Assembly (NCBI GenBank): GCA_015179125.1
Contig: WHVA01000015.1
Span: 310,001-374,000, forward strand
Source of the DNA: Gautieria morchelliformis
Taxonomy: Eukaryota; Basidiomycota; Agaricomycetes; Gomphales; Gomphaceae
Reading direction: 5' to 3'
Length of the DNA: 64,000 bases
Part shown: one piece after another, positions 24,101 to 35,342 of the stretch
Numbering within the stretch: the stretch's first letter is position 1
Layout of the letters: each line of letters starts with the position of its first letter
Position numbers and translations under genes: made by a program
The notes under the pieces: generated by a model
The model's database searches: none
What the model was told of the DNA's origin: nothing
What the model saw: the letters and a program-made list of their open reading frames with translations, nothing else

Positions 24101-27100
24101 GGACTGAGGATACGGGATCGGTCAACTGGCCATGTTGGATGGATGTCAACAGTGATGCAGAGTCAAGGATGATGGCACGAATGAGTTGCCCAGTCTTAAA
24201 CATCGACTGGAAGTTGTGGGGATTCGCCAATGCGTATGCACCATCCCCTCCTTTTGGGTACACGTCGCCCCGACGGGTCAATGCATCCGGTTTTGTCCCA
24301 AGTCGCCCAGCTCGGTAGCGAATGATATAGTTGAACCCTGACAGGTGTTCGGACCAACGGACCTGTCGACGGGTCAGCTGCTTTGTAGTTGTGAAGTACT
24401 CAAGGTTCTTGTGGTCGGAGAGGATGAGGATGACGTGGGACGCCCCTTCGAGGTAGTTTCGCCATTGCTTGAAGGCACAGAAGATGGCGAGCAGCTCCTT
24501 GTCATAGATCTCGTAGTTCATTTCGGCAGGTGCCATTCCTCGTGAATAGAAGGCGATCGGGTGGATATCACCATCGGAGGGGGTGATCTGGGAGATGATG
24601 GCGGCGATGGCGTAGTCGGAGGCATCCATCTCGATGACGATCGGGTTACTCGGATCGAAGTGGATGAGGACTGGGGCTTGTGAGAATGCGGCCTTGAGTG
24701 CTTCAAAAGCCTCCTGTTGCTTCGCATCCCAGGCGAATGGAGTATCCTTCCTGGTCAGGCGAGTGAGCGGCAGGACGATGTCAGAGAATGAAATGATGAA
24801 TCTCCTGTAGAAGTTTGCAAAGCCTAGGAATGATTGGACTTCGCGAACGTTCATAGGTGCAGGCCACTTTGTGATGGCAGCTGTTTTTTCGACGTCCATA
24901 GAGACCCCAGCAGGAGAGATGATGAATCCGAGAAACTCAACCCAGTTCGAATGGAAGAGGCATTTCTCAGGCTTTACGAAGAGGTTGTGTTTCCGAAGGC
25001 GGGCGAGGACCATTCGGACATGCTCTAAGTGATCCTCCCTATTCTTGGAGAAGATAAGGATGTCGTTGAGGTAGACTACAATGAAGATGTCAGCCATGTC
25101 TTGGAAGATGTCATTCATGAAGTGTTGGAACATCGCCGGAGTATTTGTTAACCCGAGCGGCATGATGAGATATTCGAAGGACCCATATCGTGTTCGGAAA
25201 GCTGTCTTCCACTCTTGGCCAGAGGCGATCCGAACGTTATTGAACCCGGCGCGAAGGTCGAATTTGGTATAGACGTTCGCACTTTTGAGTTGGTCAATAA
25301 GACTCGGAATCAGTGGGATAGGGTACTTGTTCTTTCGCGTGATACGATTCAGCCCTCAGTAATCCACACACATTCATAGTGTGCCATCCTTCTTTTTTGC
25401 GAAGACAACAGGGGTGCCGCCCGGTGATTGGGAGGAGCGGATAAATCCTTTGCTGAGCATGTCTTCGAGATATTCGCGGAGAGCCTCTAATTCACTGTTC
25501 GAGAGTGGGTATATTGGGCCGTGAGGTGGTGTACCATCGTTCTCGATCTCGATGGTGTGGTCATAAGGTCGATGTGGGGGCAGGTCTTTGGCTTTAGCAC
25601 GCGAGAAGATATCGAAGAAGTCGTGGTACTCCTCTGGTACCACAGCCCTGAACATTTCTAACTCGTCCTTCGGTAGAGGGTTTTCGTGGAGGAGCGTGGT
25701 TGGGGCTGGTGCGTTGCCGACAGCGCGAAGCGAACTAGGCTCAGGGATGGAAGGGTGCATGTTTAACATGAAGGTTTCTTCTTTGCCAAGTTTTATGATT
25801 AGTTCGAAGGCGGCTGCGCTGATTAGGGTTATATGCGGCGTTACCCTCCTTGTTGGAGGTGGATCGGGAGGTGAAGAATGAAATGGGAGGTGGTCATCGA
25901 TCAGCGATTCGATGCATGGTGTACAGGAACAAAGATGACTCGGAGTAGGCTCTGTTTTTGGTCGAATAGGTTCGGTCTCTATGATGGGTTCTTTTGTGGC
26001 TGAAAATGGATGAATGAGATTGTTAGAGAGTAATATAGAGGACTCAGAAGAGTGATTCTCGATCGGCTTGGTTGAAAGAAGTAAGGGTTCGCCATCCACG
26101 TCGAACATCTGTTCGTAACCAGAAAGGTTTGGAATAGGAGCGGGCGAATGAGTGACGTCCGGTGGAAGGACCGGGACGTAGGAGAGTGGTCCAATCGCCG
26201 TGTTTGGGACGTAACCCAAGGATGGCGGGGATGGGTGTGAACCAGGAACTGGCGGTAGCGATGTCATTGACGCAGTGTGGAGTTCGGGGATACTGTCGAA
26301 GATAGCCGGCGGGGAAATCATCGTACAGGCCATGGCGACCGTCATATGTGGAAGCATGAGACCGGTGCCGGGAGGAAAGGTAATTGAGAGGGAACCCCAA
26401 TCGATCGTTGGTTTTGTGGAGCGAAGCCACGGAAGCCCAAGAATGATTGCGGCTGAAGGGTGTAACTTCGTGACAAGTAGCGAAACGTCCTGCGAAGAGG
26501 AGTCGCTGAAAGTGAGACTAGTATCTAGATATTCGTGAATGAAACCAGCGGTGGCTGGCTTCCCGTCGAAGAGGGAGAGAGCGATCGGCGAACGGGGTGA
26601 TGTACATACGAAACCAGGACGAGAGGAAAAGGAGCTATCAATAAAATTGGAAGTGGCACCAGAGTCAATAAGAGTAGGGATCGAGTTAGAGAGACCGGGA
26701 AGGTGTACATGGATGATGAAGGATGAATCGGAATGGGAGCTAATAGAGGCGAATAAACATGCTGGTGGTACAGAGTCAATCGGGCTGGTATTCGGAGGCG
26801 TAGGATGTTCATTAGCAAGAATTGAGGAGAACGAGTCTAGTAGGAGAGATGTTCCAGGTCCGCCAAGTAGGGCAGAAAGCTGTGCGAAGGATTGGTACGG
26901 GGAAGAGCGACCCATGGAGGGGTAAGGCTGTCCCGCGAATAAACGAGGATCAGGCCCGCCAGGCGAGAATCTGTAGAGAGGAGTGTTGGAAGAGAGGTTG
27001 TCCCACGAAGGGGAATAAGGAAGGCCTGCCAAGTAGGGCAGGGGTCTAGGGAACGTTCGGTGTGGGGGGAGGCGACCTTTGAAATGGTGAAGCTGTCCCG

Positions 27101-30100
27101 CGAATAGGTGTGGCGTAAGAAAATGATGGATGGATAGAATGAATGCTTTGACTGTAGCTGTTAGTTCAATTATACTGTCAAGATTGGTTTTTAGGCGTTA
27201 ATATCGTGTATTAGTGAACACAACGAATGCCCGAATAACTTGTGCGAATAATTATGCCGTTCGGCGAATAAGTGAACCGATGAATGTTCATGAGACAAAG
27301 AGGTTGCCCGAATGGGGCTCGCCCTGTCTACAGTCGTAGCGAAACAGCTCGCAGCACTTGACGATGTAACGTGCAAGATGTTGCGGAAGGGCTGTCTAAG
27401 TTTCGACGGTCCCTTCGCTGGTGAAGGTGCTCCTTAGGAGCCCTCCGCCAACAGCACAGAAAGTATTTCGAAGGCTAAGGTAACGAAGATGAAGTATGAG
27501 AACTCACCAGTGATGCCTAAGTCCTTGGCTGGTTGAAGATAGAGATCTTCAAGGAGAGGCTCAAGACGATGATCACAGCGAGGTCAAGTTTGCACAAGAT
27601 GGACGACGTATGATAATTGAACTGGAGAATATACATGCGAATGTAAACTACTTATATCGAATGTTCGTAAGGTATCAGCGAATAGGAAAGAGGCCGTCAC
27701 GAGTCAGGGTTGGATAGGGGTGCGCAGTCATGATACTAAGGAGATGGAATAAACATACAATAGAGTGAGGGAAGAATGCGAGCATGAAACAACGGGGAGT
27801 AAAGGGGGCGAAAGCACTTATGGACAAAACCATGTCTTGGGACCCGCATACATGCTACCCTGCACGGACTCTTGGTCTACTGGGTTGATCCTGCACGACC
27901 TATAGGAGGGACGCCCTGCGAACACGCATTGGCCATACAAACACCCAATGGGGTTGGATTAAGAAGGTGATGGGGCTAATGATGAACCATCATGCCGGGT
28001 GATTGGTATCGATCATATTTGATGGCGTGCCTCCTGGCGAAATGCGCGAGTAGCGAATAGCGGTTCGGAGGATGGGGCGAACAGCGAATAGAGTAGACGT
28101 AGAGGGGGAGTGGTCAGTAGGTGCGGTGAACTCTGACGAAGAGGCTAGGGAGTGATGAGGGGGAACATGGAGGTAGCGCGGTAGGAGAAATAAACCAGTC
28201 ATGACAGCTAGCTACATATATGAGTGTCGAAGGTATGGGTGCTCGGTCAGGGGTCAGCGGAGTGGGAACTAGATAGGAGTTGCATCCGAACATGGATAGC
28301 ACTGGGATAGTGCCGGTTTGCGCTGCAGGCTATACTAACATGACAAGTAATGGCAATTCACAACAGATTTAAATATGGCACAAAAATTTGCACAAGTGTT
28401 CAATGAAGCAGGGCGGTGGAAGGATGCTGAAGAACTGGAGGTTAAGCTCATGGAGGCAAGTAAGAGTATCCTTGGTGAGGAGCATCCTGACACCCTGACT
28501 GCTATGGGCAACCTTGCTTCAGCCTATCTGTATTTAGGCCAGCACAAGGATGCTGAAAAGCTAGGGGTTCAAGTCATGGAGGCAAGGAAGAGGGTTCTTG
28601 GTGAGGAGCATCGTGACACCCTGATCACTATAAGTGACCTTGCCTTAACCTATTGGTCTCTGGGCCAGTGGAAGGATGCTGAAGAGTTAGAGGTTCAAAT
28701 GATGGAGACAAGGAAGAGGGTCCTTGGTGAGGAGCATCCTGACACCCTGATGGCCATTGGTTACCTTGCCTCAATGTATCGGAATTTGGGTCAGTGGAAG
28801 GATGCTGAAGAGCTAGAGGTTCAAGTGATAGAGGCAAGGAAGAGGGTCCTTGGTGAGGAGCATCCTGACACCCTGATGGCCATGGGCAACCTTGCCTTAA
28901 CATATCAGAGTCTGGGCCAGTGGAAGGATGCTAACAAGCTAGGGGTTCAAGTGATGGAGGCAAGGAAGAGGGTCGTTGGTGAGGAGCATCCTGACACCCT
29001 GATAGCCATGGGCAACCTTGCCTCAACCTATCAGAATTTGGGTCAGTGGAAGGATGCTGAACAACTAGAGGTTCAAGTGATGGAGGCAAGGAAGAGGGTC
29101 CTTGGTGAGGAGCACCCTGATACCCTGATGGCCATGGGCAACCTTGCCTCAACCTATCGTAATTTGGGTCAGTGGAAGGATACTAAAGAGCTGGAGGTTC
29201 AAGTGATGGAGGCAAGGAAGAGGGTCCTTGGTGAGGAGCATCCTCACACCCTGACCGCCATGGGTAACCTTGCCTTAACCTATTGGTCTCTGGGCCAGTG
29301 GGAGGATGCTGAAGAGTTAGAGGTTCAAGTGATGCAGGCCAGGAAGAGGCTTCTCGGTGAGGAGCATCCTGACACCCTGATGGCCATGGGTAACCTTGCC
29401 TCAACCTATCAGTATTTGGGTCAGTGGAAGGATGCTGAAGAGCTAGAGGTTCAAGTGATAGAGGCAAGGAAGAGGGTCCTTGGTGTGGAACATCCTGGCA
29501 CCCTGACTGCCATGGGCAACCTTGCTTTAACCTATCAGAATTTGGGCCAGTGGAAAGATGCTGAAATGCTGGAGGTTCGTGTTCTGGAGGCTAAGAAGAG
29601 GGTTCTTGGTGAGGAGCATCCTGGCACTCTGACCACCATGGGCAACCTTGGCTCAACCTATGGGAAATTGGGCCGATGGAAGGATGCTAAAGAGCTGGAG
29701 GTTCAAGTGATGGAGGCAAGGAAGAGGGTCCTGGGTGAGGAGCATCATGGCACCCTGACTGCCATGGGCAACCTTGCTATAACATATCAGAATTTGGGCT
29801 GGTGGAAGGATGCCAAAGAGCTGGAGGTTCAAGTGATGGAGGCAAGCAAGAGGGTGCTTGGTGAGGGGCATCCAGACACCCCGACTGCCATGGGCAACCT
29901 TGCCACAACCTATCAGAAATTGGGCCAGGGGAAGGATGCTGAAAAGCTGCAGGTTCAAGTGATGGAAGCAAGGAAGAGGGCCCATGGTGTGGAGCATCCT
30001 GGTACCCTGATGGCCATGGGCAACCTTGCCTCAACCTATCGGAGTTTGTGCCAGTGGAAGGATGCTGAAGAGCTGGAAGTTGAAGTGATGGAGTCTAGGA

Positions 30101-30108
30101 ATCTGTAA
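18182..30108 (+). CDS. Patatin-remnant / NB-ARC / TPR NLR-type protein, 5' incomplete, intron invaded by Gypsy element
   Basis: Exons about 18182-18411, 18464-20409 (with a possible in-frame 51-nt intron at 19376-19426) and 28367-30108 join in phase to about 1288 residues. The first ~250 residues are the C-terminal half of a patatin-like phospholipase, with the CKTFVCAMPANNMS stretch and the catalytic-Asp motif VDAGLG (about residue 137). The oxyanion GGGxRG and nucleophile GTSTGG exons are not found, so lipase activity is doubtful. The NB-ARC has P-loop GLGGGGKT (~360), Walker B LLFLDNADD (~428), IIVTSRN, and GLPL-like LGHLPLAI (~508). The last exon encodes 13 kinesin-light-chain-type TPRs of 42 residues (KDAEELEVQVMEARKRVLGEEHPDTL type). 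No ATG opens the first exon. The final intron (20410-28366; donor GTGTTG, branch CTAAC at 28335, acceptor CAACAG) contains the whole retrotransposon. Confidence 0.75.
20599..21629 (-). repeat. 3' LTR of Gypsy element
   Basis: On the element strand it runs from TGTCATGACC to CTTGACA (TG...CA). It is the same length as the other LTR (1031 bp). By eye about 18 positions differ, all transitions, about 16 of them at CpG. Confidence 0.92.
21630..21642 (-). promoter_or_regulatory. Polypurine tract of Gypsy element
   Basis: On the element strand AGGAGGGGGGTAC directly precedes the TG of the 3' LTR. A similar sequence (AGGAGGGAGATAC) precedes the LTR at 57419. It would prime plus-strand DNA synthesis. 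Confidence 0.75.
21833..22575 (+). CDS. Spliced antisense ORF inside the Gypsy element (208 aa)
   Basis: Exons 21833-21958, 22014-22251 and 22313-22575 join in phase to 208 residues, starting at an ATG preceded in frame by a stop at 21800. Introns are 55 nt (donor GTGAGT, acceptor TCTAG) and 61 nt (donor GTATGG, branch TGCTAAC, acceptor GGCAAAG). The strand is opposite to pol. The protein has an N-terminal VRPELRG...DVEQWLVDAVGVQ segment, a charged helical middle (EVDELAKEIQKTRVWLES) and an Arg-rich then acidic C-terminus. I recognise no domain. A diverged homologue with both introns at the same places lies at 55734-57219, also about 200 bp from a Gypsy LTR and antisense to it. Conservation of position, introns and protein suggests a real accessory gene of this element family. 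Its function is unknown. Confidence 0.75.
22680..27032 (-). pseudogene. pol: Gypsy protease-RT-RNase H-integrase-chromodomain, two stops
   Basis: One reading frame runs from 27032 to 22680 and is broken by two TGA codons at 25374-25376 and 25356-25358. Both sit where the family has Arg codons (the GTLRMCVDYRGLN region), so both look like CGA to TGA. The 552-codon upstream part has a retropepsin motif (LIDSGATSNF) and the start of RT. The 827-codon downstream part has RT, RNase H (ending near DALTRRGD), integrase with an HHCC finger and D-D-E residues (SMDF, SDRGKHF, TDGQTERVNQ), and a C-terminal chromodomain (LEYLVEWKGYEHTPDATSWEP). The RT active site reads YLND instead of YLDD, also explicable by CpG decay. 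The element therefore cannot make active RT. Gag sequence is absent. Confidence 0.9.
27176..28206 (-). repeat. 5' LTR of Gypsy element
   Basis: It matches the 3' LTR over the full 1031 bp. It is followed on the plus strand by the second GCTAG target duplication (28207-28211). It would hold the element promoter on the minus strand. Confidence 0.92.
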
Positions 30109-31530
30109 ACCAGTTGTTGTTGACTTGAGTAGATGTGAGTGAGTAACACAAAGGAGCCTGTAGAAATAGTTAGTAACTGAGAGGTTTATAGAATGAATCT
30201 CTTAAGTTCAGATTAATCTATATAGATGTTTGGACACAGTAAGAGAAACTCAATGACAATGTTGATTTAGAGAATAGATCTTGTGTAATGAGTACAGCAC
30301 ATGTGCTTGAATTTAACTACTGGTGAAGAGAGGCACATACCATGGATTTCTACTTCTGATTCCCTGAGTGAAACAAAGTAGAATTGGTTTTACATAGTCC
30401 ACCAGCCAAATTTTGCAATACATCTGATAATCTTCCTTGTCGCCTGAGGGTTACACTCTTTAGTAGGCCAATTATAGATTTTGTAAGCATTTGTTGTCTT
30501 TCAGACACTGTTTCTTACTGCATAAGTATTTGATAGTGCCCCATTCTGCCAAGACCCCATTTCTGAGTCTGGTACTCCAGCCTCAGCACATGCACTCAAA
30601 CCTTGGTCCTTGAGGCCCTTCGGTTATTCTCAGCTCTTCAGATCCTACCCTGACTTCCATTCATAGTTAGTTCTGATCTATTCCTGTCCACATCATCCCT
30701 AATCATCTGAAATGGTCAATGATGACCAGTTCCTGATATCTGCTTTTTGAATATAGCCCCACAAACATGCATGCTATCCTCCAACTTAGATTACTAGTGA
30801 TCCTACATACTAAAACTCTTCCTGAACTAGCCTTGACTTTGCCTGAACGCCTGTTCTGAAATACAGGGCAGAACACTGAGTAGGTGCAACCTATGAAGTT
30901 GAAGTCAAGTGTCATGACTTGTCTATTTTGGCATGGCCCATCTCCATTTGACTCAACACCATTTGACATATCCATTTGCAATTTGCCAAGCTCATTTTTT
31001 ATTCACATCATTTGCCATTGCTCCTTCCACCAATCATGACTGAACTCTCCTGACCAATGCCATAATACATCACTACCCCATCATCCATTGGGCCTGGGCT
31101 TGCATGGGTGTATGTATGGTTAGGAAGCATTCACATAGCACCCTGCCTACCTTTTATGCAGGATTGAGCCCTTGGGCCAAGAGTTGGAGAAGCATAGGAC
31201 ACATACAGGTCCCAAGGTGTGTTATCCTGATTCTGTCTTTGCTAGCTCACTGTTATGACACGATCCTTCAGAGGGAGGCTGACCCAGCTTGGGGGCGAGA
31301 CTGAGGTTCTAAGAGGGAGGTCAGAGAGGGACTTGGCTTCAGCTTATGTGCTGTGCCTGCCCTACGTATGAGTACCAATTTCTTAGGTAAATGAATGAGA
31401 GGTTCAGTTCAGTTCAAGAGGTGAGTGCTTAGAAACTAGCTAAGGGTCAACAGTGTATGAGAGTTGATATTCAGACTGAATAATAAGGGTGCATACCGGT
31501 GGGTTTATATAGGGGCAAGAGTAAGGGTCA
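30109..31530. other. 3' flank of the TPR gene, no gene recognised
   Basis: Short frames only. A segment at about 30540-30640 (AAGACCCCATTTCTGAG onward) resembles one at 32550-32640, so the interval includes old repeat debris. The stretch just after 30108 would carry the 3' UTR of the NLR-type gene. Confidence 0.45.
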
Positions 31531-32195
31531 TGTTACATATTGTGAATCCTGGAAGTCAGAACTGGAAAGGATAGTGGCTTCAACTTATATGTTGCCCCCC
31601 CAATGAACTATTGTCCTAAGTATTTTGGATTGGAAGGTGGAAGTTGGAAGTATCAAGGTAAGTCAGGAGGTCGGAAACTATGTTGGAAGGTGGAAAGGCA
31701 GAGATAAAGAAGTGGAGGGACAGAGGTCTGGGAATGCTTGCTGTACTAAGAACAGGAGATAGAGCGAAGGGAATCACGTATAGAAGGTGATTATCTGATT
31801 AGAATTGAGAGCATACATGAGGGGTTTTATACAAAAAGCTGAGGCAACATGTAATGTTGTACTACTAAGCATGTTCTAAGAAGTGGAAGTCAGATATGAT
31901 ATATGGGGTAAGTAACTAATCAGGAAAAAAGAATGACAAGGGGGGTGCAGGATAGAGTCAAGAACAATGGGCAAAAGAACAAGGGGACGGAAAGCATATT
32001 TGATATGGTGGAACAACAGGACTCCAGCAGGGTCAGACATATTGTCTTTCTGTGCTGCAAGTCAAGTCCGGAGGGTCCGAGTGATAGAGTCAAATGGGGA
32101 AAGGATATAACAAGGGGCAGGGCTATCAGAAATATCGGAATGTCAGAAAGGAAGTGGAACTGAGTATCGGAAGTTGGAATAGCATGGTCATAACA
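31531..32195 (+). repeat. Solo LTR, family D, copy 1
   Basis: This 665-bp sequence runs from TGTTACATATTG to GGTCATAACA and is flanked by GGTCA at 31526-31530 and 32196-32200. Family members in the same window are at 46354-47043 and 47293-48323 (reverse orientation), and a fragment is at 35008. No internal element sequence is attached, so recombination between two LTRs is the simplest origin. Confidence 0.8.
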
Positions 32196-32429
32196 GGTCA
32201 GGGGCAAGCATATATGGGGATAGGGGTGAGGTAAATATAACTAAGTGATGCATGATGGAATAGAACAGATAGATAAGGGGATTAGACCATGTGCTTAAGC
32301 TCAAGTATGAGCTCAGGCTCGGGCATGATATCACAAGGCTTGGGAATCAGCAGAAGGGTAGTACCAGTAAGTACCCAGCCTTTGGCATTTTACACTCACA
32401 TCCCCTTTGTTTCATGTTGTATCAGTAGT

Positions 32430-32800
32430 CATTTATATTTGTTCTCACCCACCATGGCCTCTCTCCCATTTGCTGATAGCTTACATGTCTTTGATATAAG
32501 TAGCCTGCATTCACATGTATATTCCCTAGTTCAAGTAACATACTGTCAAGACCCCATTCCTGAGGCCTCAGCCTCGGTGCTTGCTCTTGAACACTTGGCC
32601 CTTCAGGTTCCCCTGGTAATGCTTGGCTCTTTGGTGTCAAGATTGGTATTGGGTGGTTAGTATCGTGTGTCAGCAAATCATGGATGCATGAACACAGTGA
32701 ATGCCTGAATGCCTTGTCAGGCAAAGAACGTGGTTCGGCTCCCTTCGCTGAACCAGTAAACATGTACAAGGTATAGGGTAAAGGAACCTAATCTACAGTT
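32430..32800. repeat. Diverged Gypsy LTR fragments
   Basis: Bases 32495-32545 match the reverse orientation of the 1031-bp Gypsy LTR (the ATAAGTAG...CATGTATATTCC region). Bases 32637-32790 match its beginning in the other orientation (TGTCAAGATTGGT...). The two pieces are old and rearranged. Confidence 0.55.
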
Positions 32801-32833
32801 GAAGTGAATGGCTTGCTGATGTAATGTTGTTTG

Positions 32834-34920
32834 TTTTATGATTAAAATATTAATGGTGCCTTTAGCAAACAAATTCTATTGCTTAGCGGTTGGGACCGCT
32901 ATGTTCTTCCCTCTTCTGTGTGCTGACTAAGCCCCTCGAGACGCGTCCGGCGCTGATGGATGGAGGTCACGTGACCATGTCGACGAGAGAATGGTGTTGA
33001 TATAAGGAACTAAATCAAAAGACTTCGCTTTTGAGGTAGTATAGAGTAAACAGTAATAGTGAACTCTCAACGAAGAATTGGAGTAAACTATCGAGATCTA
33101 ATTCTGTAGCTATCAGACAAGACTACAGTGACTTCAGGGGGTGAAACAGTTGATTCTGGATGATGTGTTCATACATTCGTAGTAGCTACTTATACTATAC
33201 TAGTGGTAACTACTAGTGTTCGAGATAGTGAGTCGATGGGTCGCAAAATTACTTGTAACTAGAGGGGTGACTAATTATAGTCATAAAGCCATGGGAGTGA
33301 TGGGGATAGTATCAGGGTTGTTTAAGCTTTGGAATAGAGTCTCGTACCTATTACAAAGCCCCTGTCTACATGCTGTCAAGATAGTAGCTGGTCGTGTCAT
33401 GGAGTTCAATAGAAAATAGAAATTAAATCTCTCCTGCCTAGCATAAATGCTAGGCTTTGTGATGGGGCCACTGTCTCTGTGCCTCTTCTATGGGGCAGCT
33501 AATTGAGTATACGTATTATGGATGACATTCTGAAGCCACTCCACAATGTCTGGTGCTCCTGCTCAGTCTACACCCCTCTGTGGCGTTTGGTGCCTGCACC
33601 TCCTCGGTGCCTGTGGCCTGGTGTCAAGATTGGTTTTTAGGCGTTAATATTGTGCATTAGTGAACACAGCAAATGCCCAAATAACTTGTGCAAATAAGTA
33701 TGCCGTTCGGCGAATAGGTGAACCAACAAATGTTCACAAGATAAGAGGGTTGCCCGAACGGAGCTCGCCCTATCTACAGTCATAGCGAAATAGCCTGTGG
33801 CACTTGACGATGTAACCTGCAAGGTGTTACAGAAGGATTGTCTAAGTAGCGACAATCCCTTCGCCGGTGAAGGCGCTCCTTCGGAGCCCTTCGCCGACAG
33901 CATAGAAAATAGTTCAAAGGCTAAGGTAATGAAGGTGAAGTATGAGAACTCACCAGTGATGCCTAAGTACTCTTCTGGTCGAAGATAGAGATCTCCAGGA
34001 GAAGGCTCAAGAGGATGATCACAGTGAGGTCAAGTTTGCACAAGATGGATGACATATGATAATTGAACTGGGGAATATACATGCGAATGTAAACTACTTA
34101 TATCGAATGCTCGTAAGGTATCAGCGAATAGGAAAGAGGCCGTCATGAGTCAGGGTTGGATAGGGGTGCGCAGTCATGATACAAAATAGATGGAATAAAC
34201 ATACAATAGAGTGAGGGAAGAGGGCGAACATGAAATGACAGAGAGTAAAGGTGGCGAAGGCACCTATGTACGAAACCACACCTTGGGACCCGCATATACA
34301 CCACCCTGCATGGACTCTTAGTCTGCTGGGTTGATCCCACACGACCTACGGGTAGGGCATCCCGCGAATGCACCCCGACCATATGAACACCTAAAGGGGG
34401 TTGGATCAAGAAGATGATGGGGCTAGTGATGAACCATCACGCCGGGTAAATGGTATCGATCGTATTTGATGGCGTGCCTGCTGGCGAAATGTGCGAGCAG
34501 CGAATAGCGGTTCGGAGAATGGGGCGAACAGCAAATGGAGTGAACGTAGAGGATGAGTGGTCGAAGGGTGAGGCGAACTCTGGCGAAGAGGCTAGGGAGT
34601 GATGAGGGGGAACGTAGACACAACGGGGAAAGGGAAATAGACAGGTCATGACACCTGGCGCCTGTTGACGTCATGACTGATGCCATCAGTCGATAGGCAT
34701 GCTGTCTCTGATCGACCGCACGTGGTCGACGCCCGTATCCCTGTATCTTATCTAATCTGTAGATAAGATAGCCGTTCATAATGTCGTGTATCTGTCGTCT
34801 GTGTTGATGTCCATCGTAAATGTCGTTCCCATTCTTTTTGGTCGTTTTTCTTTCTTTCTTTTATTAGCCTCTTTGTGTACATAGATGACTTAGAATAAAA
34901 TAGTTGCATCTATCATAACA
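32834..34920 (-). repeat. Solo LTR, family E, copy A (interrupted by another LTR)
   Basis: It is about 1050 bp after removal of the nested 1032-bp LTR and one TSD copy. The target duplication is GTTTG at 32829-32833 and 34921-34925. On its own strand the repeat begins TGTTATGATAGA and ends near TAATCATAAAA. Copies B (36283-37287) and C (58712-59776) align along the whole length. Confidence 0.85.
33622..34653 (-). repeat. Solo Gypsy LTR nested in the family E LTR
   Basis: It is a 1032-bp member of the same LTR family as the element at 20599-28206, with TGTCAAGATT and GTCATGACA ends. The target duplication CCTGG lies at 33617-33621 and 34654-34658. The empty site is visible in family E copy C (GTGGCCTGGCACC) and copy B, which confirms the insertion point. 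Confidence 0.9.
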
Positions 34921-35007
34921 GTTTGTGTGTGAGTGATCATTTCATTGGCAAAGACTCTCCTTCAGGGGTCTTCACCAACAGCATGGTGTGACCCCAAAGG
35001 GCAAAGT

Positions 35008-35115
35008 TGTTATGTATTGGGAATCTTGGAGTTTGGATCTAAAAGGACAGTGGCTTCAACTTATATGTTGTGCCTCCAATGAACTATCATCCTAAGTATT
35101 TTGGATCAGAATGTA
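35008..35115 (+). repeat. LTR family D fragment
   Basis: It starts TGTTATGTATTGGG and matches the first ~100 bp of the family D LTRs (the GGCTTCAACTTATATGTTG and CATCCTAAGTATTTTGGA blocks). The rest of the LTR is missing. Confidence 0.65.
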
Positions 35116-35136
35116 AGAGAGTTGGCTTAATACTTG

Positions 35137-35342
35137 TGTTATCACAAGGTAACAGAACTCGACCAATTAGTGGTGATTCTAGTACGACGTAGTGACGGTT
35201 ACAAGTAGAGTTAAGCTGGGGAATGCCAGAGGATTCCCACACAAGAACTATACAGTGGTCTGAGAGGACCCACTGGCGCTATGTAAGCTATCAGTTATTA
35301 TGTATTGCCTCGCGGCAATACAGGTAAATATGTGTATTTAGA
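35137..35342 (-). repeat. Short LTR-like repeat, family F, copy 1
   Basis: This sequence of about 206 bp is shared with 55475-55681 (GGTAACAGAACTCGACC, GACCCACTGGCGCTAT and GCCTCGCGGCAA blocks). On the minus strand it follows a purine-rich GGGGAGGGTC directly after the coding remnant at 35298-38182, as a 3' LTR follows a polypurine tract. Confidence 0.6.

Larger units (their letters stand above)
20599..28206 (-). mobile_element. Ty3/Gypsy chromovirus, full length with two LTRs, gag largely lost
   Basis: This 7608-bp element has 1031-bp LTRs at both ends and the 5-bp target duplication GCTAG (20594-20598 and 28207-28211). It is antisense to the host NLR gene and lies inside its last intron. 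Order on the minus strand is 5' LTR (27176-28206), a very short leader, protease to RT start, RT, RNase H, integrase and chromodomain, then 3' LTR (20599-21629). Only about 140 bp separate the 5' LTR from the protease frame, and no CCHC knuckle is present, so gag has been deleted or replaced. I see no tRNA primer site at 27175. An extra gene on the opposite strand lies between pol and the 3' LTR. Confidence 0.92.

Noticed and set aside
27150..27175. tRNA primer-binding site next to the Gypsy 5' LTR
   Set aside because: The sequence after the LTR on the element strand (GTATAATTGAAC) shows no TGG-type complement to a tRNA 3' end.
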